Assembly: GCA_009103225.1 (NCBI GenBank)
Contig: RHPI01002119.1
Coordinates: 448,801-489,303, forward strand
Direction of reading: 5' to 3'
DNA: 40,503 bases
Source: Chlorokybus atmophyticus
Lineage: Eukaryota; Streptophyta; Chlorokybophyceae; Chlorokybales; Chlorokybaceae
Made by a program: the position numbers and the translations under genes
The notes under the pieces: model-generated
What the model was told of the DNA's origin: nothing
Databases searched by the model: none
The model's input: the letters and a program-made list of their open reading frames with translations, nothing else
Shown here: positions 34,406 to 40,503 of the stretch, piece by piece
Layout of the letters: each line of letters begins with the position of its first letter
Numbering within the stretch: position 1 is the stretch's first letter

Positions 34406-34487
34406 GCAGTCGTGTCCGAGTGGTTAAGGAGATTGACTAGAAATCAATTGGGATCTTCCCGCGCAGGTTCGAGTCCTGCCGACTGCG
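34406..34487 (+). tRNA. tRNA-Ser (anticodon AGA)
   Basis: The acceptor stem GCAGTCG (34406-34412) pairs with CGACTGC (34480-34486). The D-arm GAGTGGTTAAGG, the anticodon loop CTAGAAA (34437-34443, anticodon AGA at 34439-34441), a long class II variable arm and the T-arm GGTTCGAGTCC are all present. Length is 82 nt with no intron and no encoded CCA. The internal A box and B box serve as its polymerase III promoter. A T-run (TCTTTT) follows about 15 nt downstream and can act as terminator. Confidence 0.96.
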
Positions 34488-34607
34488 CTTACGAATGCAC
34501 CCGTCTCTTTTCCCATTTTTCCATCTGTGCCAATCGTCGTTCTCCAACACACAGGCCTCTCGGTTGTGTCCACTGCAAGCAACAGCAGCGATGTAAGTGC
34601 GGGCGGC

Positions 34608-37563
34608 ATGGTACTGTGGCGGCGCTGTCTGCCGGAGGCTTACAGGCTTGACGATGGCGGCGAGGAGGAGCGCTACCTTGCCGCCCTGGCAAACTTTCTG
34701 CGGCGCTACCAGTGGCTGTACCGCCTGCATGTTGTGGACTTCTTCAGAGTAAGTAGCGACGGCAATACAATTGCATGAATAACTGCTGCTCGTTGTATGG
34801 ATGTTGGGCAGCTATTCGAACTGATAGTGTAGTAGCTTCTTCTTTCCTCCCTCCTTTCTCTCATTCCACAGTATAGCCATGCCTGTTTTTTAAAACAGAG
34901 CTAGCAATCCACTTGTCTGCATTGCATGTGCCGAGTACGGCAACCCACAACTACCACAAAAACAACCTCTTGCATTGCTTGTTCGCACACAAACAGCTCC
35001 CAATGACTGTATGAATCCATGGCTACTGAGTTGCTTGCATGTAGGCAACGGAATCAATGAGTGTTGTTTACACACCCTATTACACTGGCAGGAACGACAA
35101 TGGGAGCAGTTAGACCCCTCATGGGCCGACGCCATGCGTGCGATGAGCATGGACGAGCAGCTCCACATGCCGTCTGGCTTCACGCAGGTGCGTGGACTTC
35201 CCCCCCATGAATGAACTCAATTACTGACACTCACACGCATGCTGCCCCGCAGCCACACTGGCCGGAGTCCCTCAACGCCCTCTTACAAGAAGCGCAGGAC
35301 TTGTCGATCATTAAACAACCAATGCAGGTATGTGCTGGACTGGTGCACGTGCGCGTGCGCGTGCGCGTGGGTGTGTAGGCAGAGTAGCAGAGATGGTTCG
35401 TGAATTTGTGGGTGCGTGCATGCATGGTTTGGTTGTGGGTATGCAGCAGCTGCCACAGCAGTAGTTTATACATACTTGTTATAGGACGGCAGCGAATGGT
35501 GGGCAGCAAAGCCTCAATCCCTCAGCACAGTCGCTTCACGCGGGATGTCCCCCAAAAAACAACACGAGGTACAACCTCTCCTCCTGCATACCACACCCAC
35601 AAACCCCACCACAAACCCCTCTCCAAACAGGTCTCCATGATGGCCGTCCTCGCCGCCAACGTGGCCCGCAAAGCTCATACTACCACCGTCGTTGACATCG
35701 GCGCCGGGCAGGGCTATCTCTCTCAAGTTCTTGCTTTCGAACACAATCTGAGAGTGACAGCCATCGACTCCAACGATCATCACGCCAGCTCGGCTTCGGT
35801 GCGCCACGCCGCCATGAACAAACACTATGTCAAGAAGAAGGTCGAGGGTGAGGGTGAGGAGAGGGTGGAGGCGCCGGTGATGGTGACTGGACATGTTGGG
35901 GGTGGGGAGGACAGATGTTGGGGTGATGAGGGAGTTGTGCTGGTGGGACTGCATGCTTGCGGGGATCTGTCACCTGCCATGTTAAGGTGAGGGCCATGTT
36001 GGAAAGTGTCTGTGTGTGGGATGTGGTTGTGTGTGAGGCACGCCTCCTCTTCATGCCATGCAACTTTCTCATGCAGGATGTTTGTGCAGTCGGAAGGCGT
36101 GAGAGCGGTCGTCAACGTGGGTTGCTGCTACAATTCGATCAGGGAAGCGACCAATGACACGGATGCGGATGACTCCAGAGACAACAAAGAAGCTCAGCAC
36201 GGCTTCCCCATGAGCACCGCTTGCAGGGAGCTTGGGGTCGAGCTGGGCGGCCAAGCCGGCATGCTCGCCTGTCAGGTAGGTGCGTGTGCGTGTGTTTTAG
36301 AGGCTTTGCTACCAGGTTGTGATGGGTACATATGTTGAGACCGAGTTAACTTGATGATTCCTGGCTTTTGCAGAGTGCTGATAGGTGGAGCAGAGAGTCT
36401 CCTCAGGCTGCTGCGCTCCGATTCCGCCATCACGCCTTCCGCGCCGCCCTCGAGCTGGTGAGGAAGCATGTTGCCATTATACGCACACTCAATCGCAGCA
36501 GCACACACGCCGACACGCACATGCACACATAGCCACACGCCGTACCAAACCACACCCAGGTGTTAGCGGAATTGCCAGCTGATGAAAGGCTAAACCACGC
36601 CCCTCTGCGTGACTTCAAGAAGAAGAAGCACAGGCACAAGCAGCAATCCGACGGCGCTGCGGGGCCGTCTGCTAATATCAACGCGGCCGAGGAGTTTGTC
36701 CTGTACGCGCGAGAGGCTCTGCGCGCGCTCGCACCAACCTGCAGTGTGAGGGATGAGAAGCTGACGGGTGTGTGGCACACCGTCGCACCCTATGAGGTAC
36801 TGAAACGCCAGATGTGAACGTGACAAAGAACATTGCCACTATGCTACCAGCAGTCAACGTCAGTTTTATGTTGTGGGTAGTGAGAAAGTGGCATACTGGC
36901 ATTGATGGTGTTACCACTAGCACTTGTACTGCTGGTACGGGTAGAAATGCCGGTACTGCTACCAACATTCTGCAACAGTACTGACGGTTAGTAGTAGCCG
37001 TTTAGACAGCAGTCCCCGTATTGCCAGCACCAGTAATGTTGGTAGTCCTACCTATACTGGTGCTCATATCATCGGTACGGGTAGAAATGCCGGTACTGCT
37101 ACCAACATTCTGCAACAGTACTGACGGTTAGTAGTAGCCGTTTAGATAGCAGTCCCTGTATTGCCAGCACCAGTAAGGTTGGTAGTCCTACCTATACTGG
37201 TGCTCATATCATCACGTGCAGTGGCAGTATCACTGGTGGTAATGGTGGTGGTTGCAGTCGTAGTTCTGTTAACAGTACCAATGCCAACCACAACCAGTAC
37301 CTCAAGCATCCGTAGTCGCAACAGCACCACCACTAACATCATCTCCAACATCATGCCCCCTTCCTCAACAGGCCCTCGTCGGCCCCTTCTGGTCCCTCCG
37401 TACGGTCCTCGCCCCCCCTCTTGAGTCTCTGATCCTCCTGGACCGGTTGATGTACCTGAGGGAGCAGCATGGTTCCAACATAGAAGCCATGCTCGTGCCG
37501 CTATTCGACCCCGCCGTCTCGCCGAGAAACGTCGCGGTTGTAGCGTGGAGGGAGTGGGGGTGA
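34608..37563 (+). CDS. METTL25/RRNAD1-like methyltransferase-fold protein
   Basis: Nine exons (34608-34748, 35092-35187, 35253-35327, 35485-35568, 35631-35986, 36077-36275, 36374-36457, 36560-36796, 37372-37563) give 487 residues. The N-terminal helix pair FLRRYQWLYRLHVVDFF and the SPKKQHEV block precede the SAM-binding motif VVDIGAGQGYLS (about 152-163). GLHACGDLSPAMLR, VNVGCCYNSI, FPMSTACRELG and HHAFRAALEL follow. The C-terminus (LESLILLDRLMYLREQ, FDPAVSPRNVAVVA) matches METTL25B/RRNAD1. The biochemical target of this family is unsettled to my knowledge. An acidic/Gly-rich insert sits between motif I and GLHACGD, and a basic block KKKKHRHKQQ lies near residue 365. Intron 4 is only 62 nt; intron 8 is 575 nt and carries a 140-bp tandem duplication. 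The upstream ATG choice is inferred. Confidence 0.92.
35343..35376. repeat. GTGCGC alternating tract in METTL25-like intron
   Basis: A short perfect run of GTGCGCGTGCGCGTGCGCGTG-type alternation between exons 3 and 4. It may adopt Z-form and vary in length. Confidence 0.75.
36934..37213. repeat. Tandem duplication, two 140-bp units, in METTL25-like intron 8
   Basis: Units 36934-37073 and 37074-37213 differ at only about three positions, so the duplication is recent. Each unit contains shorter CGGTACTGCTACC and GGTAGTCC-type sub-repeats, giving a patchy internal structure. It lies wholly within the last intron and does not touch coding sequence. Confidence 0.9.
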
Positions 37564-38000
37564 GCAGGGTGGGGGAGTATAGTTGCCAGAGGGATGCGTG
37601 CGCTTTTGGTCTTGTCACATATATTGACTTTAACAAGGGTCTACGTAAGTCAGGTCAATGTGATTGTGCATTGCACGTAATGCACTATGGCTGTGCGCAT
37701 GTGCTGCGGGGGAGCACTGATCACGTGCGCTCGTGCGCTCGTGCGCTCAATGGCTAATGGGAGTTCTACCATTCCGCTCGCTGATGGGGCATGTCGTGCT
37801 GCGGTCTGCTCTGCTCTCCAAGCACCACTTCTGTCAACCATCTGTATGTAACTACTTTGTTGATTCCATGCCTGATCTGCTTGAATCTGCTTGAATCTGC
37901 TTGATTGACACCTCTAGTTATAGAAGCATTGCAAATACAGTCGCACAACTCTCGACTGGGCAGGATGTCAACGCGCTGTTATGTTTGGTCGACCATGTAT

Positions 38001-38190
38001 ACCAATTCCTAAACACACGTTTGCAACAATGTATGTGCACGTAGGTTTGCATGTACGAATTCCCTCTTGCTTCTTTTGTACAACAAGCACCCTCTACCAA
38101 TGCCTAAACACAGGTTTGTAACAATGTATGTGCACGTTGGTTTGCATGTACGAATTCCTTGTTGCATCTTTTGTACAACAAGCACCCTCA
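38001..38190. repeat. Tandem duplication, two 95-bp units
   Basis: Units 38001-38095 and 38096-38190 align without gaps with about ten mismatches. Each contains AACAATGTATGTGCACG and ends in TTTTGTACAACAAGCACCCTC. Confidence 0.88.
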
Positions 38191-38220
38191 ATCACACCGA
38201 TACCACAGCAAACGCCACGA

Positions 38221-38481
38221 GATACTACGCCAAGAACAAAAGCACATACTGCTCTGGTGCTTTGGAAATCTAGGTTCAGGCATCATGTTTAATCTACTAT
38301 TGATACTGGATGATTTTGGATTGTTTTCGAGATGTGTACATAAGAAGTTACACCTAGGATATACCGCCAAGACAAAAAAGACTCACTGCTCTGGTGGTTT
38401 AGATATCCACGTTCATACATCATGTTCAATCTACTGTTTATACTGGCTTATTCTACATTACTTCTGAGATGTGTGCATAAG
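38221..38481. repeat. Diverged direct repeat, two units of about 124 bp
   Basis: Units 38221-38344 and 38358-38481 share ACTGCTCTGGTG, CATCATGTT-AATCTACT and GAGATGTGT-CATAAG in the same order. A fragment of a third copy (GATACACCGAGG) starts at 38479. The copies are older than the neighbouring 95-bp pair. Confidence 0.75.
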
Positions 38482-38648
38482 ATACACCGAGGAAAAGGCG
38501 CAGCATGTACTTGACCAAAGAGACACCATTTACAAACCATTAGCCAGGGTGGCCCCCAACCCTGGGCGGATGTACCACGTTATATACAGCACAATCACTA
38601 TTTTGCCTAGCTATGTTGATAATTTGTCTTGCAGCCGCAACGCTCGCC

Positions 38649-38735
38649 ATGACAAAATGGGCAGGCTTGAGACCGGTCTTTCGGCCCTTCTTTACTTTGG
38701 CTTGCCAGAAGCCTATCGCTTTTGAACCCCTCGAG
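38649..38735 (+). other. Candidate first exon with mitochondrial-type leader
   Basis: An ATG at 38649 opens MTKWAGLRPVFRPFF followed by TLACQKPIAFEPLE. It is basic and hydrophobic with no acids in the first 25 residues, as in a mitochondrial presequence, and ends at a CTCGAG|GTAATC donor in phase 0. It may be the first exon of the gene whose last exons lie at 39594-40160. The exons between 38736 and 39593 could not be chosen with confidence. Confidence 0.3.
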
Positions 38736-38773
38736 GTAATCTGTGATTCAACTATGTGGTATGAGTATCACCA

Positions 38774-39013
38774 CCCAGTAGCATGCGCGCATGGCCATGT
38801 GACATGAGTTTGCATAACTGCGTGGATGACGATAACCTACATATGTGTATATATGTGTACGTGCGTGCACGTGCGCGCATGCACACATATATACCCAGTA
38901 GCATGCGCGCATGGCCATGTGACACGAGTGTGCATGACTGCGTGGATGACAATAAACTATATATGTGTATATATGTGTACGTGCGTGCGCGTGCGCGCAT
39001 GCACACATGCATG
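38774..39013. repeat. Tandem duplication, two 120-bp units with alternating purine-pyrimidine cores
   Basis: Units 38774-38893 and 38894-39013 both begin CCCAGTAGCATGCGCGCATGG and end in a GTATATATGTGTACGTGCGTGC-type core followed by GCGCGCATGCACACAT. Each unit has two potential Z-DNA segments. The copies differ at roughly ten positions. Confidence 0.88.
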
Positions 39014-39593
39014 CATGTGCGCGAGGTGGGGGGTAAAAAGGTTCTTACATGCGTTGTGCATAAGTGCGTGTGGTTGTGAGTGTGTACCTCTATTTGTCCT
39101 GGTAGCGAACCGTACTCATCCTACGCTGCAACATCGCGTGCAAGGTGTTGAAGTCATATTCGGGGACCATCTTTTACATGTTGTTGCAGATGACAATTAC
39201 TATGTATAAGTGATGCTGTTTTAGCAGCCACCCTGTCATCAGGTACATATGCGCCAGCATCCTCAACTCGCACCGCACATAGATATACAAAACTTATTCT
39301 CACAGTTTACATGGGTATCACAACAACCACTGGAAGGCAACAGTCGGAATGATTGTGGTTGCTCTAGTCAATGTTGTTTACAATCATGTCATCATTGTTA
39401 TTGTGTGTATTGCCGATGCACAATGGACCGCATCGCTAGCGACAGCAACGTTGACAACAACAACAACAACAACCCTTACCAGCACGAACCGCCGTCAATC
39501 TCCGTCACCTTTGCATGGGCACAGTTGCACTGCCCATCTTTTGTTTAAGTGTCTCACGTCCTCGGTTGCTTAGCTCATACATCTTTCTCTCAG

Positions 39594-40160
39594 GGTCATC
39601 GGGCCGGAGTTTGGTAGTTACACGGCTTGTACAAGTAATTACTACTAGTAGTGTGCGTAGCATGCATGGTGGTGTCGCCCGTGACGGGGGAACAAGAGCT
39701 TTTATCGTTTTGTGATAGTTGGAGATTGCAGGGTATTGACATTGTGAACTTTATGGTTGTCTTGGTCCAGGTGGTCGTCTATGTGGTCTGCTATGTTCAG
39801 ATGAACGTAACCTATGTTTCAGGAATTAGGGGATGCATGGTGGGCAGGAATTTGACAAGCATGAGCAAGAGGCAGCGATACTTATGCTCATATATGCGAT
39901 ATACCGCAAAGCGCAGGCAAGAATTGAAGCACATATACGCACACATACACACACTTACTGTATGGATGCGCTGAGGCTGTGTTGTCTCTCATCTCGGCTG
40001 CTTCTTGCCTCAGCGCCTTGCCCTTGCCTTTCACCTCATCCTGTTGCAGGCGGTCATTATCAAGGCCGAGCTCGCCAACCTGGACCCAGCGGTTCACCAC
40101 AACGCAGCCCATGCGAGCCATGCCACCGCCAATACCACCGCCGCCAATAAGAAGACGTAG
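39594..40160 (+). CDS. Unrecognised gene, 3'-terminal exons
   Basis: Four short exons join in phase: 39594-39628, 39732-39770, 39848-39916, 40050-40160. They encode SSGRSLVVTRL, GIDIVNFMVVLVQ, EFDKHEQEAAILMLIYAIYRKAQ and AVIIKAELANLDPAV, ending in an Ala/Asn/His/Thr-rich tail NTTAANKKT and stop. The first in-phase base pair belongs to an exon not identified. The 39848 exon ends in a GC donor (CAG|GCAAGA) and the last exon has a strong acceptor (CTGTTGCAG). I do not recognise the family. The middle is amphipathic to hydrophobic and could be a membrane-associated helix. The last two exons are the best supported; the first two are weaker. Confidence 0.4.
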
Positions 40161-40181
40161 TTTGGAACCGCTTCGCAAGTG

Positions 40182-40410
40182 GTTACATGTTTGAATGTTT
40201 GAAGCTGTGAATGTGCGGGAGCAAGGGCAGCCCTTCGATGGTCTAGCGGACTGAACATTGCATTTATCAATTTCATCAGAGGCGCCACAAGCATANGTTA
40301 CATGTTTGAATGTTTGAAGCTGTGAATGTGCGGGAGCAAGGGCAGCCCTTCGATGGTCTAGCGGACTGAACATTGCATTTATCAATTTCATCAGAGGCGC
40401 CACAAGCATA
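40182..40410. repeat. Exact 114-bp direct duplication separated by one N
   Basis: Positions 40182-40295 and 40297-40410 appear identical base for base, with a single N at 40296 between them. An exact repeat flanking an ambiguous base is the usual signature of two contig ends that overlap but were joined instead of merged. It lies just after the stop codon of the unrecognised gene. Confidence 0.9.
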
Positions 40411-40503
40411 CCCCGCCGCCAATGGCAAGCATGGTGTGAAACTCGAACACTTTTTGCTTGTTGCATGGGCGGGAGAGGACTAGAAAGAAGTTGACAATAA
40501 GCG
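40411..40503. other. Right-edge sequence, no gene assigned
   Basis: About 90 nt following the suspected contig join. No open frame here could be tied to a family. Confidence 0.5.

Larger units (their letters stand above)
37564..38648. other. Repeat-rich intergenic region
   Basis: Downstream of METTL25-like. It contains two families of tandem duplications (listed separately) and short repeats such as GTGCGCTC (about 37725-37746) and CTGCTTGAAT (about 37878-37900). No gene supported. Confidence 0.6.

Noticed and set aside
38774-39013. CRISPR-like array
   Set aside because: Only two direct units, 120 bp each, with no spacer structure, in a eukaryotic nuclear context.
38748-39079. Cys/His/Thr-rich proteins on both strands
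   Set aside because: They are translations of the 120-bp alternating purine-pyrimidine duplication.

Overview
The window is nuclear DNA of a photosynthetic eukaryote, most likely a green alga. Genes are split by many short GT-AG introns, and exon phases join correctly at every junction I could test. Several proteins are closest, from memory, to land-plant or algal families: a plastid CBBY-type sugar phosphatase, a plant-type WNK kinase N-terminus and an OTU4-like protease. Species and class cannot be named from the sequence alone. All homology statements are from recognition of motifs, not from a search.

Layout, left to right: 5' exon of a WNK kinase (-, runs off the left end); a 4-kb gene-poor, partly AT-rich stretch; an MCUR1/CCDC90-family mitochondrial coiled-coil protein (-, 8 exons); proteasome maturation factor POMP/UMP1 (+, 4 exons); a bacterial-looking GH13 amylase (-, 12 exons); an OTU cysteine protease (+, 4 exons); a 619-residue coiled-coil protein (+, 16 exons); a WDR7/rabconnectin-3beta-like WD40 protein (-, 12 exons); ribosome-binding CCDC124 (-, 5 exons); CBBY-like xylulose-1,5-bisphosphate phosphatase (+, 8 exons); TXNDC17/Clot thioredoxin-like protein (-, 3 exons); tRNA-Ser(AGA); METTL25/RRNAD1-like methyltransferase (+, 9 exons); then 3 kb of tandem duplications with an unrecognised 3'-terminal gene fragment.

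The genes do not form a pathway. They are ordinary housekeeping genes arranged largely as head-to-head or tail-to-tail pairs. Four head-to-head spacers (MCUR1/POMP, GH13/OTU, CCDC124/CBBY, Clot/METTL25) are likely shared promoter regions, and three of them carry an AACCCTA (telo-box-like) motif. The most unusual points are the bacterial-type amylase in an intron-rich signal-peptide gene, the uncharacterised coiled-coil protein, three GC-AG introns, several tandem duplications and hairpins in non-coding DNA, and an exact 114-bp duplication around an N that looks like an assembly artefact. I found no evidence of a novel multi-gene system, CRISPR array or intact transposon.
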